This document shows, in pieces, positions 41,045 through 53,370 of a stretch of 64,000 nucleotides of DNA; positions within the stretch are counted from its first letter, which is position 1; the number at the start of each line of letters is the position of its first letter. The stretch spans positions 2,752,181 through 2,816,180 of the forward strand of contig CP092081.1 in assembly GCA_022226935.1 (NCBI GenBank), given 5' to 3'. The position numbers were made by a program, and so were the translations under genes. The notes under the pieces are model-generated. The model saw nothing but the letters and a program-made list of their open reading frames with translations, was not told the origin of the DNA and did not search any database. This stretch comes from Nitrospira sp. Its GTDB lineage: Bacteria; Nitrospirota; Nitrospiria; Nitrospirales; Nitrospiraceae.

Positions 41045-41524
41045 CTATTTCCGGCTCTTGATCGCCCGTTCGACTTCGCGGCCGGCTTCACGAGCCTTGA
41101 TGGACTCGCGGCGGTCGTACTGCTTTTTGCCCTTGGCGAGGGCCAGCTCTACTTTCGCATGGCCGCGTTTCGAAAAATAGATGCGGAGGGGGACGAGAGT
41201 GAGCCCCTTGAGCTGGGTTTTCCCGATCAGTTTATTGATCTCCTTGCGATGCAGCAGGAGCTTCCGTTTACGGAGGGGATCATGATTCATCAGATTGCCA
41301 TGCGAGTAGGGGCTGATGTGGCAATGGTTCAGGTACACTTCGCCGTCATCGACCGACGCATAACTGTCTTGAAGGTTCACGCGGCCCTCGCGCAGCGATT
41401 TCACCTCGGTTCCACGCAGGATCACACCCGCCTCAAACTTCTCTTCGACAAAATAATCGTGGTAGGCCTTTCTGTTCGTGGCCACCACCTTATACTGATC
41501 GTCTGTATCGTGTGTTTTGGTCAT
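41045..41524 (-). CDS. smpB: SmpB, tmRNA-binding protein
   Basis: 159 residues with the SmpB fold: [50 protein letters not shown] (broken here by length limits is not needed; key blocks are [13 protein letters not shown] and NLQDSYAS) and the lysine/arginine-rich tail [19 protein letters not shown]. It brings tmRNA to stalled ribosomes. No tmRNA gene is recognised in the window. It ends at 41045, just before the pirin promoter region. Confidence 0.95.
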   Translation of the reverse strand: MTKTHDTDDQYKVVATNRKAYHDYFVEEKFEAGVILRGTEVKSLREGRVNLQDSYASVDDGEVYLNHCHISPYSHGNLMNHDPLRKRKLLLHRKEINKLIGKTQLKGLTLVPLRIYFSKRGHAKVELALAKGKKQYDRRESIKAREAGREVERAIKSRK

Positions 41525-41576
41525 ATTGCTGCGACGACCGCTGTTTCACTCGCCCGCATTTTGCTATGATGCCGCC

Positions 41577-42071
41577 ATGCGCGGACAGAGCAGACTCGAT
41601 TCCTTCGGCACTATTCTAGCAGGTGTCGCCCATCGGTTGGGCTTCGAGAGCAAACTCTTCGAGGCGCGTCTACGGCGCCAGTGGCCCGACATTGTGGGTG
41701 AACCGATCGCGACCCACACGCGCCCCGATCAAATCCGATTCAAAAAACTCCACGTCTACGTCCATAACTCCGTGTGGCTACAGCAACTCACCTTCCTAAA
41801 ACCGGTACTCTTGGAGAAAGTGAATGGGATGGCCGGAGACCAGCTGGTGACGGAAATCGTCCTGCGCATCGGGGAGTTTTCCGCCGAGCGGAGAGTGAAC
41901 GCACCGGCAGCGACCGTGAAAGAGCCTCCATCCCAACCGAGCGCCGAATTGCTGCGGGAAGCCACACTTCACACGCAGGGCATTCAGGATCCGGCCCTCA
42001 GAGAACAGCTGGCAGCCGTCATGGCGCAGGCGTTGTCGGTGACGCCGCCGGACTCGCGACGGGCCCCTTAA
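41577..42071 (+). CDS. DciA-like (DUF721) DnaB-helicase operator
   Basis: About 164 residues from the ATG at 41577 (MRGQSRLDS). LRRQWPDIVGEPIATHTRP and LHVYVHNSVWLQQLTFLKP are the KH-like core of DUF721/DciA, the ancestral helper that loads the replicative helicase. Its place near dnaA-gyrA supports that role. The C-terminus overlaps the convergent gene at 42019 by 53 bp. The upstream alternative start at 41517 would extend into smpB. Confidence 0.85.
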   Translation: MRGQSRLDSFGTILAGVAHRLGFESKLFEARLRRQWPDIVGEPIATHTRPDQIRFKKLHVYVHNSVWLQQLTFLKPVLLEKVNGMAGDQLVTEIVLRIGEFSAERRVNAPAATVKEPPSQPSAELLREATLHTQGIQDPALREQLAAVMAQALSVTPPDSRRAP

Positions 42072-42630
42072 ACAACTGCCGCGAATAGACTGCGGTGGCC
42101 GCGCTGTCTTTCCCTCTGAGAACGGGTCCGATGCGGCCCTCTTCTTCCCGCTCATCCAACTTGTAGAAACCTCGCACCGATCCTTCGAATCCGTCCCGCA
42201 CCGCCGCGTCATCGCCCGTCACATACTTGTGCAGCATGTCGGGTTCCGTCCACCCCTCGTCCGTGAAAACATAAATCGCGATACGTTGGTAGCGCCCTTT
42301 CGGATCGTCTGCGGTCGTCGGGCGGATTTTCATGGGACCGAAATTTCTTGACTCTGCACCCACCTTGCGGAAGCGTTCGATCAAGGTTTCGATTTCGGTA
42401 TCGCTCGTCCAGGACGGGACGTGCACCGCGACGATGTGGCCTTCCTGGGACCCGATGCTATAGGGAGGAATCGACCGATCCGGCCGGCTGAGAAACATGC
42501 CGCCCCAGATCAACGCAAAGGAGCTGAACAGGACGCCCAGCGCCAATTTGACGACCGTATCGAGGGGACGTTTCGCTGGACGTCCCGCGGAAGTTGCAGC
42601 GGACGGCGGAGTCTGGAGGTTCATAGCCAT
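42019..42630 (-). CDS. Membrane-anchored hypothetical protein
   Basis: 203 residues: a cytoplasmic basic head, one helix (LALGVLFSSFALIWGGMFL, about 28-47), then a periplasmic domain with HIVAVHVPSW and IETLIERFRKVG, which suggests a small alpha-beta domain. It lies 39 bp downstream of gyrA and tail-to-tail with dciA, which it overlaps by 53 bp. No family recognised. Confidence 0.7.
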   Translation of the reverse strand: MAMNLQTPPSAATSAGRPAKRPLDTVVKLALGVLFSSFALIWGGMFLSRPDRSIPPYSIGSQEGHIVAVHVPSWTSDTEIETLIERFRKVGAESRNFGPMKIRPTTADDPKGRYQRIAIYVFTDEGWTEPDMLHKYVTGDDAAVRDGFEGSVRGFYKLDEREEEGRIGPVLRGKDSAATAVYSRQLFKGPVASPAASPTTPAP

Positions 42631-42669
42631 GCTGAAGGCCGCATGAAAGCGCCGCCGATCACGGAGTCG

Positions 42670-45129
42670 CTAGTCGCCCTCTTCGGGCACCCCTTCTTCG
42701 CGTTCGACCAGCCGCACCACGGCCACGACGCGGTCCTCATCACCATCCATATCGAGCAGGCGTACGCCTTGGGTGTTCCGTCCGATTTCACGAATGTCGT
42801 CCACTTTGCAGCGCAACACTTTGCCTTGCGCAGCCATCAGCATAATTTCATCCTCGTCCCGAACCTGGAGGAATCCAACGGCCGCGCCGTTCCGCTCCGT
42901 AGTCTTCACGCTGATGATGCCCTTGCCGCCACGACCCTGCACGCGATACTCATTGACCGGCGTGCGCTTCCCGTAACCGCCTTCGGTCACCGTGAGAATC
43001 GCTGTCGTGGAATCGGGCGTGATGGTCTCCATGCCGATCACCTCATCACCCGCCTCCAGTGTAATTCCGCGTACGCCGTGGGCCGTGCGTCCCATGGCCC
43101 GCACATCTTCTTCCTTGAACCGAATGGTAATGCCCTGCTTGGTGCCTAACAGAATTTCTCGCTGGCCGTCGGTGAGGTCCACGCCGATTAATTTATCACC
43201 CGCATCGAGCGAGAGCGCAATGATGCCACCCTGGCGAGGATTGCTGTAGGCCGACAGTTCCGTCTTCTTGATGACGCCCTGCTTGGTGCCCATGATGACA
43301 AACCGGTCGGCCCGGTATTCTTTGACCGGCAGCGTGGCGGTGACCTTCTCGTCTTTGGAGAGAGCCAGCAAATTGACCAAGGCTTTGCCCTTGGCGGCCC
43401 GGCTCGCCTCGGGAATTTCGTGCACCTTGAGCCAATAGACCTTGCCCGCGTCGGTAAAGAAGAGTAGGGCGTCGTGCGTGGAGGCCGTGAAGAGGGTTTC
43501 GACAAAATCCTCTTCCTTGATGCCCATGGCAATCTTCCCTTTACCGCCCCGCCGCTGCGCGCGATACAGGGTGACCGCGTTCCGCTTGATATACCCGGCA
43601 TGCGAGATCGTCACCACGACTTCTTCTTCGGCAATCAGGTCCTCAAGCGTCAGTTCCGCTTCTTCTTTGACGATCTTCGTGCGCCGTTCGTCCTGATACT
43701 TCTCTTTAATCTCCGACAGTTCATCACGGATGATCTTACGCACTAACGCTTCACTGCCGAGAACTGAGCGCAGGTATTCAATGGTCTTCAGGACTTCGCG
43801 ATACTCTTCCACCAACTTGTCGCGCTCCAGTTGCGTGAGCCGCTGGAGCCGCATTTCGAGGATCGCGTTGGCTTGGATTTCCGACAACTGGAACTGCTGC
43901 ATCAAGCCCGCGCGCGCCACGTCGGGCGATTGCGAGCGCCGGATCAGGGCAATGACGGCATCCAGGTTATCCAGGGCGATCTTGAGCCCTTCGAGGATAT
44001 GGGCGCGTTCTTCCGCCTTGCGCAGATCGTACGCCGTGCGTCGCACGACGACTTCGCGCCGGTGCTCGACAAAGGCTTCGAGGATCCGCTTGAGGTTCAA
44101 CACCTCCGGCCGGTTATTGACGAGGGCCAGCATGTTGACGCCGAAGGTCGTCTGCAACTGACTGTGTTTATACAAATTGTTCAACACCACGAGCGGAATC
44201 TCATTGCGCTTCAGTTCGATGACGACCCGGACCCCCTCGCGGTCGGACTCGTCCCGAATATCCGAAATGCCGGTTACGCGGTCTTCCTGCGCCAAGTCCG
44301 CAATTTTTTCGATCAGCTTGGACTTATTCACCTGGTACGGAATTTCAGTGATGATGAGGCGCTCGCGATCGGTGCGTTCGTCCGTCTCGATGGCCACCTT
44401 GGCCCGGACCGTGAGAAGCCCGCGACCAGTCTCATACGCATCCTTGATGCCGGACGTGCCGTAGATGAATCCAGCGGTTGGGAAGTCCGGCCCAGGAATT
44501 TTTTTCATCAGCTGCGCAATTGTCACCTCGGGGTTTTCAAGCAGCAGGAGCAACCCCTCGATGACTTCGCCCAAATTATGCGTGGGAATGTTGGTCGCAT
44601 ACCCGACGGCAATGCCGCCCGCGCCGTTGACGAGGAGATTCGGCACCCGCGAGGGCAAGACGAGCGGCTCGACGCGCGACTCGTCGTAGTTGGGCCCGAA
44701 GTCGACCGTCTCTTTTTCGATATCCGCCAGCAATTCCTCGGCCAGCTTGGTCAACCGGGCCTCGGTATACCGCATGGCCGCCGCTGCATCGCCGTCCATC
44801 GATCCATAGTTGCCCTGGCCGTCCACCAGCATGTAGCGCATGTTGAAGTTCTGCGCCATCCGCACCAGCGTGTCATAGATCGCGGAGTCGCCATGGGGAT
44901 GGTAATTACCCATGATTTCGCCGACGATTTTCGCCGATTTGCGGTAGGGCCGGTTGGCAGCCAGCCCCATCTCGTTCATGCCGTGCAAAATGCGACGGTG
45001 GACCGGTTTCAACCCGTCTCGCACATCGGGCAGCGCGCGACCGACGATCACGCTCATCGCGTAATCAAGGTACGACGAGCGCATCTCGTCTTCGATCGCA
45101 ATTTGGCCTAGTCGTTCATCTGGCGGCAT
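42670..45129 (-). CDS. gyrA: DNA gyrase subunit A
   Basis: 819 residues. The catalytic Tyr is in AAAMRYTEARL. The quinolone region has HPHGDSAIYDTL with Ser and Asp at the positions that change in resistant strains, so it is the sensitive form. The GyrA box QRRGGKG identifies gyrase rather than topoisomerase IV. Gyrase introduces negative supercoils. It follows gyrB after 127 bp on the same strand. Confidence 0.98.
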   Translation of the reverse strand: MPPDERLGQIAIEDEMRSSYLDYAMSVIVGRALPDVRDGLKPVHRRILHGMNEMGLAANRPYRKSAKIVGEIMGNYHPHGDSAIYDTLVRMAQNFNMRYMLVDGQGNYGSMDGDAAAAMRYTEARLTKLAEELLADIEKETVDFGPNYDESRVEPLVLPSRVPNLLVNGAGGIAVGYATNIPTHNLGEVIEGLLLLLENPEVTIAQLMKKIPGPDFPTAGFIYGTSGIKDAYETGRGLLTVRAKVAIETDERTDRERLIITEIPYQVNKSKLIEKIADLAQEDRVTGISDIRDESDREGVRVVIELKRNEIPLVVLNNLYKHSQLQTTFGVNMLALVNNRPEVLNLKRILEAFVEHRREVVVRRTAYDLRKAEERAHILEGLKIALDNLDAVIALIRRSQSPDVARAGLMQQFQLSEIQANAILEMRLQRLTQLERDKLVEEYREVLKTIEYLRSVLGSEALVRKIIRDELSEIKEKYQDERRTKIVKEEAELTLEDLIAEEEVVVTISHAGYIKRNAVTLYRAQRRGGKGKIAMGIKEEDFVETLFTASTHDALLFFTDAGKVYWLKVHEIPEASRAAKGKALVNLLALSKDEKVTATLPVKEYRADRFVIMGTKQGVIKKTELSAYSNPRQGGIIALSLDAGDKLIGVDLTDGQREILLGTKQGITIRFKEEDVRAMGRTAHGVRGITLEAGDEVIGMETITPDSTTAILTVTEGGYGKRTPVNEYRVQGRGGKGIISVKTTERNGAAVGFLQVRDEDEIMLMAAQGKVLRCKVDDIREIGRNTQGVRLLDMDGDEDRVVAVVRLVEREEGVPEEGD

Positions 45130-45151
45130 GTTTCCCTCGTGAAGCGCCCAT

Positions 45152-45167
45152 CGTGAAACGTGAAACG
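45152..45167. repeat. CGTGAAA direct repeat between gyrB and gyrA
   Basis: Two copies of CGTGAAA in tandem, then CGTTCATG. It resembles the ACGTTT/CGTGAAA material at 213-258. The gyrB-gyrA gap (45130-45256) otherwise holds no gene and no clear terminator, so read-through is possible. Confidence 0.4.
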
Positions 45168-45256
45168 TTCATGATTAAGTTTGGTATCGTGCAGCACGAT
45201 CCTCTATTCCGACTCGCGACGAACGACGAGATACGAGCGACGCTTCACACGCGGCG

Positions 45257-47731
<2,475 letters not shown>

Positions 47732-47743
47732 TCAGCTCCTAGC

Positions 47744-47864
47744 AGGATACTGAACACATCCGCCGGCGGCGTTCTCGCATCGTGCAGGCCCTCAACGTAC
47801 CGCCAGGGTACGCCTCGGCCCTCCACTCGCTGCGGCCTTGCCGGACGATTGTGTTGAGTATCCT
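47744..47864 (+). repeat. Foldable extragenic repeat, copy A
   Basis: A 121-bp element between dnaN and gyrB. Terminal arms AGGATACTGAACACA (47744-47758) and TGTGTTGAGTATCCT (47850-47864) pair at 14 of 15 positions. CGTACC/GGTACG at 47796-47812 forms an inner hairpin. CTGCGGCCTTGC lies near the right side. Copy B, in reverse orientation, is at 56983-57105. Confidence 0.75.
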
Positions 47865-47884
47865 GAAACAGGTCATGTTTGATG

Positions 47885-49015
47885 CTAGATCTTGATCGGC
47901 ATCACGACGCATTTGAATCCCGGGCTCTCGGCTTCCTGAATCAGGCAGGGGCTCAAGGCCGTGTCCATCTGCAACGAGACCGATTCTCCGTCCATGACGC
48001 TCAAGGCGTCCAAAAGGTATCGGGCGTTGAAGCCGGTATGCAGCGTTTCACCCTCGTACCGAGCCGCCAATTCTTCCGTGGCTTCCCCATAATCCGGATT
48101 ACTGGAGAACAATGTCATGCCGCCCGGGGCGAACGACACCTTGACCGCGTTGGCCTTGTCCTTCGACAACACCGACACACGGCGCAAGGCACTCTCCAAC
48201 AATCCTCGATGGACCACAATGCGCTTGCCGCTTTCCTTCGGCACCACCTGCTGATAGTTGGGATAATTCCCTTCCATGAGGCGCGAGGTCAGCAGCAGGC
48301 CGCTCTTGCGGAAGATCATCAGGTTTTTCGTAAACCCGATCAGCGGCTCTTCGTCGCCTCCCTCTTCGAGCAGGCGCCGCATTTCCTGAGCGGCCTTCTT
48401 CGGGATGATCGCCTTGATGTCCTGCGCCAGGGGTTTCGTGTTCGGGCTCCCGACCTCTCGTTCCGCCACCGCCAGGCGATGACCGTCGGTGCCGACCAGG
48501 CGCAACAGCGTCGTCTTCTTTTCGGTCGTCGTCAAGCTGACGAGCAGGCCGTTGAGGATGTAACGAGCGTCGTTGTCACCGGCGGCAAAGAGGGTTTTGC
48601 GGATCAATTCCAACAGGCCCGCCCCGGCCAGCGGCGTCAGTCCCTCCCGTTCGATCGAGGGCAGCGCGGGATAATCGCCGCTCGGGAGGCCGACGACTTT
48701 GAATTGGCTTTTTCCGAATTGGATGGTCGTCCAGTTGTTATCGCCGGAGGTGAGTTCGATCTCGCCGCTCGGCAGTTCCTTGATGATCTCGTACAGTTTG
48801 CGCGCCGAAATGGTGACGCCGCCGGCCTCCAACACCGTGGCCTTATACAACCCCCGCATGCCGATCTCGAGATCCGTCGCGACGATTTCAGCCCCGTCGT
48901 GTTTGGCCTCCAGCAGAATGTTCGAGAGGATCGGCATGGTGTTGCGTTTTTCCACGACACCCTGCACGCGCTGCAGGCCCGTCAACAATTCCTCTCGTCC
49001 GATGCGTACCTTCAT
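47885..49015 (-). CDS. dnaN: DNA polymerase III sliding clamp, beta subunit
   Basis: 376 residues, usual length. Three similar domains, with the ends MKVRIGREELLTGLQRVQGVVEKRNTMPILSNIL (first blocks) and the C-terminal VVMPIKI. It encircles DNA as a processivity clamp. Placed 23 bp after dnaA on the same strand. Confidence 0.97.
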   Translation of the reverse strand: MKVRIGREELLTGLQRVQGVVEKRNTMPILSNILLEAKHDGAEIVATDLEIGMRGLYKATVLEAGGVTISARKLYEIIKELPSGEIELTSGDNNWTTIQFGKSQFKVVGLPSGDYPALPSIEREGLTPLAGAGLLELIRKTLFAAGDNDARYILNGLLVSLTTTEKKTTLLRLVGTDGHRLAVAEREVGSPNTKPLAQDIKAIIPKKAAQEMRRLLEEGGDEEPLIGFTKNLMIFRKSGLLLTSRLMEGNYPNYQQVVPKESGKRIVVHRGLLESALRRVSVLSKDKANAVKVSFAPGGMTLFSSNPDYGEATEELAARYEGETLHTGFNARYLLDALSVMDGESVSLQMDTALSPCLIQEAESPGFKCVVMPIKI

Positions 49016-49038
49016 GGTCGGTCTCCCTCAGAGGGCGC

Positions 49039-50382
49039 TCAGGCCCTCAAGATCTGTTCTTTCAAGCCTTCCAGCGTCGTGTGCAAAGCGCTGTCGGCCT
49101 CTTTGGCTTTCGTGATCTGCCGGCAGGCGTGAATGATCGTGGTGTGATCCTTCCCCCCGAACTGGCGGCCGATCTCAGGAAATGAGGCGTCGGTCAGTTC
49201 ACGGCAGAGATACATGGCGATCTGGCGGGGATGCACCAGCGTTTTACTCCGCCGGCGCGATTTCAGATCGGCAATTTTCACATGGTATTTCGATCCCACG
49301 GCCTCTTGGATGTCTTCGATGGACACGATCTTCTTTTTATCGCCGATGAGATCGCGCAAGACGTTCTTCGCCATCTCCAGCGTAATCGCTTGCCCCGTCA
49401 GCGAGGAATAGGCGCCGACTCGCACGAGGGAGCCTTCCAACTCACGGATGTTGTTCTTCATCGTGTTCGCCAGAAAATGGATCACGTCTTCGGGCAGGGC
49501 AATCCGTTCATCCTCGGATTTCTTCCGCAGAATGGCGATCCGGGTTTCGACGTCCGGCGGCTGCAGATCGGCGATGAGCCCCCATTCAAACCGAGACCGA
49601 AGCCGCTCTTCAATATCGGGCATGTCCTTCGGAAAACGGTCGCTTGAGAGGACGATCTGTTTATGCGCTTCATACAGGGTATTGAAGGTGTGAAAGAATT
49701 CTTCCTGCGTCCGCTCCTTGCCCGCCAAAAACTGAATGTCGTCGATCATCAACATATCGACGTTGCGGTAGCGCTTCCGGAGGTCGATCATTTTGTCGTA
49801 GCGAATGGAGTTGATGACCTCATTCGTAAACTGTTCCGTCGTCAGATAGGCGATCCGCAGATCACTGCGCTCAGCCAGATAGTTTCCAATGGCATTCAGC
49901 AGATGGGTCTTCCCCAATCCCACACCGCCATACAGAAATAACGGGTTGTAGGCTTTCGCCGGTTGCTCGGCCACGGCCATACAGGCGGCGTGGGCGAACT
50001 GGTTTCCGGCGCCGACCACGAAACTTTTGAACGTATATTTAGGATTGAGCTGAATGCCGCGCTTGGAGCGCGAGGCCATGAATCCGCGCCCGGCCGTATC
50101 CGGCGCAGACTGATCCGGCTGTGCCTGAGCGGGAGCCTGTTTCTGATTGACCACGAAGGAGACGTCCAGACGCCCGCCGCCCTGGGCAGCTGAGACCGCT
50201 TCCGCCAGCAAATCGTGATAATGCTCCCCGAGCCAGTCGCCGAAGAACTTGTTCGGAACGGCGAGATAGGCGGTCGTCTCTTCAATCCGGTCCAGCACCA
50301 CCGGAGTGAACCAGGTTTCATAGACCTGTTTCGGCACCTTCTCCTGAATGTACTCCAATGCGTCGTTCCACATCTGATTCAT
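49039..50382 (-). CDS. dnaA: Chromosomal replication initiator DnaA
   Basis: 447 residues. N-terminal oligomerisation domain, a Gln/Ala/Pro linker (about 88-110), AAA+ domain with Walker A GGVGLGKT and Walker [10 protein letters not shown], and the C-terminal DnaA-box binding HTH with [16 protein letters not shown]. It opens oriC. Directly downstream (minus strand) of the candidate origin. Confidence 0.98.
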   Translation of the reverse strand: MNQMWNDALEYIQEKVPKQVYETWFTPVVLDRIEETTAYLAVPNKFFGDWLGEHYHDLLAEAVSAAQGGGRLDVSFVVNQKQAPAQAQPDQSAPDTAGRGFMASRSKRGIQLNPKYTFKSFVVGAGNQFAHAACMAVAEQPAKAYNPLFLYGGVGLGKTHLLNAIGNYLAERSDLRIAYLTTEQFTNEVINSIRYDKMIDLRKRYRNVDMLMIDDIQFLAGKERTQEEFFHTFNTLYEAHKQIVLSSDRFPKDMPDIEERLRSRFEWGLIADLQPPDVETRIAILRKKSEDERIALPEDVIHFLANTMKNNIRELEGSLVRVGAYSSLTGQAITLEMAKNVLRDLIGDKKKIVSIEDIQEAVGSKYHVKIADLKSRRRSKTLVHPRQIAMYLCRELTDASFPEIGRQFGGKDHTTIIHACRQITKAKEADSALHTTLEGLKEQILRA

Positions 50383-50730
50383 CTTTGCATTTCAATTACT
50401 TACGAATGTTCACAGGCTTATACACAGGTGTGGACAAATACATAGGACCACGCGATTCTATTGATGCGGCGCTGGGAATCTTTTCGGCGTTCCTGTGGAC
50501 ATCGAATCATTCCTACAATCATCGCAATCCCTCGTACACAGGCCCCCTCACGTTATCCCTGAAGGCCCCCTGCCTTATACACCATCTCATCAACATGGGC
50601 CAGGATCTTCCATCGTCAATACCCACGCAGTACTTCACGTTCATCCACAGAACCCACACGTCCTACTCCTACTCCGACGGCTCCGGATCTTCTCTTTATT
50701 AAGAAGATATATAAGAGAAGAGCGTCCGGA
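50383..50730. other. Candidate replication origin (oriC)
   Basis: Upstream of dnaA this 348-bp gap holds a perfect DnaA box TTATACACA (50418-50426) and near-boxes: TGTGGACAA (50429-50437), TGTGGACAT (50494-50502), TTATACACC (50575-50583) and TCATCCACA (50642-50650). An A+T-rich inverted repeat, CTTCTCTT to AAGAGAAG, lies at about 50690-50720 and could be the unwinding element or the terminator of the DsrH-like gene. A dnaA-linked box cluster is the classical bacterial oriC layout. Confidence 0.7.
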
Positions 50731-51009
50731 TCACAGCACAATGGTCGAATGATGCTCAGCAATCAAGGTGACCAGCTCTCGATAGGAAATTGGTTTTCCG
50801 GAACAACCTTGAATCGGTGTACCAGAGTCATGGTGGAGGATATAGATGGGGCCGGGAAATAAAGGAGTCGTAGATACAGCGGCCTCTAGAAGAACGAGGG
50901 ATACTCGATCAGCAAGTTGAGCATCGGCCGCAGAGGGTAACAGCGACCCGGCCGGATCAGAAATCGGCCGGCGAAGGAGGTAGAGAGTCTTATGCTTTGC
51001 CATCGACAC
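50731..51009 (-). CDS. DsrH/TusB-like small protein
   Basis: 92 residues. The end lies at the edge of the candidate origin. KTLYLLRRPISDPAG and DAQLADRVSLVLLEAAV recall the TusB/DsrH fold, and GCSGKPISYREL carries one Cys. The similarity is weak. It lies 8 bp from a DsrE-like gene, the third of a TusBCD-like set. Confidence 0.55.
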   Translation of the reverse strand: MSMAKHKTLYLLRRPISDPAGSLLPSAADAQLADRVSLVLLEAAVSTTPLFPGPIYILHHDSGTPIQGCSGKPISYRELVTLIAEHHSTIVL

Positions 51010-51016
51010 CCCCCTT

Positions 51017-51367
51017 CTAAAACACCAAGACCCGGTCAGCTGCTTCCATGGCCTGCCGGGCCGATTCTACTGTACCGTCGGTGACCGCAAATCCTTCCTG
51101 CATGTCAGGGCGCGGGCCCGAAGGGTACACGAGAATAAATGGAATCTGCAGATGCTCGAAGGAAGGGAGATATTTTTCGAGGATCTCCAGATCGATAATA
51201 TCGTCCGACTCTTCAACCAAGAGATGAACCGCAGGTCCCATCAGAATGACGGTGATGGGATTTTCACCCGCAGCCAACCCCAAGGCAATGCGAAGGGCCT
51301 CGACCGGAACGGCGGATGTCAGAGGATTGGCACGGATAATCAGCGCAATGGAAGCGGTCGCGGTCAC
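51017..51367 (-). CDS. DsrE/TusC-like protein
   Basis: 116 residues, alpha-beta fold like DsrE/DsrF: SIALIIRANPLTSAVPVEALRIALGLAAG and ITVILMGPAVHLL. It has no cysteine at the DsrE active position, as in TusC, which is structural. It is the middle gene of the set. Confidence 0.65.
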   Translation of the reverse strand: MTATASIALIIRANPLTSAVPVEALRIALGLAAGENPITVILMGPAVHLLVEESDDIIDLEILEKYLPSFEHLQIPFILVYPSGPRPDMQEGFAVTDGTVESARQAMEAADRVLVF

Positions 51368-51388
51368 AATACAATCCCTACGAAACCA

Positions 51389-51709
51389 TTAGGTGAAGGC
51401 CAGAAATCGGTCGCAGCCGTTCACGATATTCGACAGCACGACTAACCCACAGAGTGAGATGCGGGGATCGAGTTGATCCGTCGATACGCCATGTTGCTGA
51501 CACCCGTACGCACAGACGAACAACTTCATCCCGCGACCGACGAGTTCCGCATACCGGGGGTCACGAAGATTCTTCACCCCTTCGTCGATGCAGTACACAT
51601 ACACGTCGGCACCTTGGCCTAATGCTTCAGACGAGAGAGCGGCCACCGTCTCCACGCTCGGGTGTGACGGGGGTGTGGATAACAGGAGACCAATCTTCAG
51701 CGCGCCCAT
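51389..51709 (-). CDS. DsrE/TusD-like protein with active-site Cys
   Basis: 106 residues: KIGLLLSTPPSHPSVETVAALSSEAL is the first strand-helix, and MKLFVCAYGCQQHGVS puts a Cys at the sulfur-accepting TusD/DsrE position. TusBCD passes persulfide for tRNA thiolation; DsrEFH acts in sulfur oxidation. No other sulfur genes are near, so tRNA thiolation is more likely if active. A perfect DnaA box TGTGGATAA (51674-51682) lies inside the gene. Confidence 0.7.
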   Translation of the reverse strand: MGALKIGLLLSTPPSHPSVETVAALSSEALGQGADVYVYCIDEGVKNLRDPRYAELVGRGMKLFVCAYGCQQHGVSTDQLDPRISLCGLVVLSNIVNGCDRFLAFT

Positions 51710-51829
51710 AAAAAAATGTGCCTGTGGAAAAACTTTAGTATATCTTAATAATCAAATACTTATATATTCGATCTTGCAAGCGGAGCGTACGAATTTTGGG
51801 CGTGAAAGTCAACTAGAAAAGGAGCGGGA
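51710..51829. other. A+T-rich gap between the TusD-like gene and hisS
   Basis: The 43-bp tract around 51729-51770 is almost all A and T (TTTAGTATATCTTAATAATC...), striking in this G+C-rich window. A DnaA-like box TGTGGAAAA (51723-51731) and the perfect box at 51674-51682 are next to it. It may be a second part of a bipartite origin or just the hisS/tus promoter region. No gene. Confidence 0.5.
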
Positions 51830-53086
51830 TTACTTGTTGAGAAGTCGGTCCCGGAATGCGGCCGCGAGATCGTGGATGGGAACCTCTTCCTGCGATTTCG
51901 TCTGCATATTGCGGACGGTGGCAATGCCTTTGTCGACCTCATCATCGCCCAGCAGAATGGTGTAGAGAGCTCCAAGGCGATCGGCTTGCCTGAGATGAGC
52001 CTTGAGGGACGTGGAGCGAAAATCCATATCCGCCGGCACACCGGTCCGGCGAAGCTCATCAAGCAGGACGAACCCGGCATCCACTGCCTGGGTGCCGAAG
52101 GCCGCGACATAGACTCTCGGGGTGGAGGGCACAATGAACGTCTCGGGCAACATCAACGCAATCCGTTCAAGGCCGACGGCAAATCCTACCGCCGGGACAG
52201 CGGCTCCCCCTAGCTGTTCGACGAGACCGTCGTAGCGTCCGCCGGCACCCACGGCGTTTTGCGCCCCTAAGTGCGAACAGGTGACCTCGAAGGCCGTGAG
52301 ACAATAATAATCAAGGCCCCGAACCAGGCGCGGGTTCATATGAAAGGGAATGCCAACCGACCGGAGGCCTGCCGTCACCCGTTCGAAATGGTCTCGTGCC
52401 GGCGGTGACAGGGAATCAGCCAAGCGGGGCGCCTCATCGGTGGCGGCCCGGCATTCAGGAACCTTGCAGTCCAATACCCGCAATGGATTCGCCTCGATCC
52501 GGCGCTGGCAATTCCCGCAGAGACGGCTTTCGACACCCTTCAAAAACGCCACGAGCAGCGGTTTGTACCGGGCCCGATCCTCGGCATACCCGAGGTTGTT
52601 GATTTCAAGGGTCAACCCCGGCAGGGTGAGATCAGAGAGCAATCTCCATAGGAGCGATAGGACCTCGACATCGGCCCGTGGATCGGATACGCCGAAGGAT
52701 TCCACCCCGAACTGATGAAACTGCCGCAGCCGTCCGGCCTGTGGCCGTTCGTGCCGGAACATGGGACCGGCATAACAATATTTCTGCGGTCTGGGATCGG
52801 CGGCGCGGTTATGTTCGATGAACGCGCGAACCGTCCCGGCCGTCCCTTCCGGCCGCAGGGTCAGGGACGAGCCGTCGCGATCCGCGAAGGTGTACATTTC
52901 CTTCTCGACGATGTCCGTCGTCGCCCCGATACTGCGCGCAAACAACGTCGTGGTCTCGAAGATCGGGACGCGAATTTCCTGAAATCCGTAGTTGAGCGCC
53001 CAGCGCCGCGCGGTATCCTCGATGAATCGCCAACGCGGGGACTCTTCCGGCAGGAGATCTTTAACGCCTTTGATGGCCTTAATCAT
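51830..53086 (-). CDS. hisS: Histidyl-tRNA synthetase
   Basis: 418 residues, class II synthetase. RGVKDLLPEE is the N-terminal motif, motif 2 is FRHERPQAGRLRQFHQFGVE, motif 3 is GVGFAVGLERIAL (here VPAVGFAVGLERI), and the anticodon-binding domain ends it. Charges tRNA-His. Divergent from thyX-like gene across 53087-53370. Confidence 0.97.
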   Translation of the reverse strand: MIKAIKGVKDLLPEESPRWRFIEDTARRWALNYGFQEIRVPIFETTTLFARSIGATTDIVEKEMYTFADRDGSSLTLRPEGTAGTVRAFIEHNRAADPRPQKYCYAGPMFRHERPQAGRLRQFHQFGVESFGVSDPRADVEVLSLLWRLLSDLTLPGLTLEINNLGYAEDRARYKPLLVAFLKGVESRLCGNCQRRIEANPLRVLDCKVPECRAATDEAPRLADSLSPPARDHFERVTAGLRSVGIPFHMNPRLVRGLDYYCLTAFEVTCSHLGAQNAVGAGGRYDGLVEQLGGAAVPAVGFAVGLERIALMLPETFIVPSTPRVYVAAFGTQAVDAGFVLLDELRRTGVPADMDFRSTSLKAHLRQADRLGALYTILLGDDEVDKGIATVRNMQTKSQEEVPIHDLAAAFRDRLLNK

Positions 53087-53259
53087 GGCTCTAGTCGTGG
53101 ATTCGCGGTTGTTCGAGCGGGACTATAACGGCGGGCTTGCGGGCAAGTCAACGCAGTGGGCGGTCTATCCGGTGAAACAGGATGAGGAACGACTCACGAG
53201 GTGATCATCGAGCAAGAGACCGTATCTCGCCGAGACCATGGGTGACGAAAGACGCCGAT

Positions 53260-53290
53260 GTTGCACCCTCTTCGCTGCGGGCGTATAGTG
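53260..53290 (+). promoter_or_regulatory. Sigma-70 promoter of the ThyX-like gene
   Basis: TTGCAC (53261-53266) and TATAGT (53284-53289) are 17 bp apart, with a start near 53296. This fits the ATG at 53371. The rest of 53087-53370 has no gene. Confidence 0.65.
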
Positions 53291-53370
53291 CCCTCCTTGT
53301 AAAAAATGGCATGGTACCGTCGCGGCAGCACGTTCGCTTCAGAAGCCGCTCTCTCTCATACTTCAAGCCT

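Noticed and set aside
42670-45129. Quinolone-resistant gyrA
   Set aside because: The Ser and Asp in HPHGDSAIYDTL are the sensitive residues.
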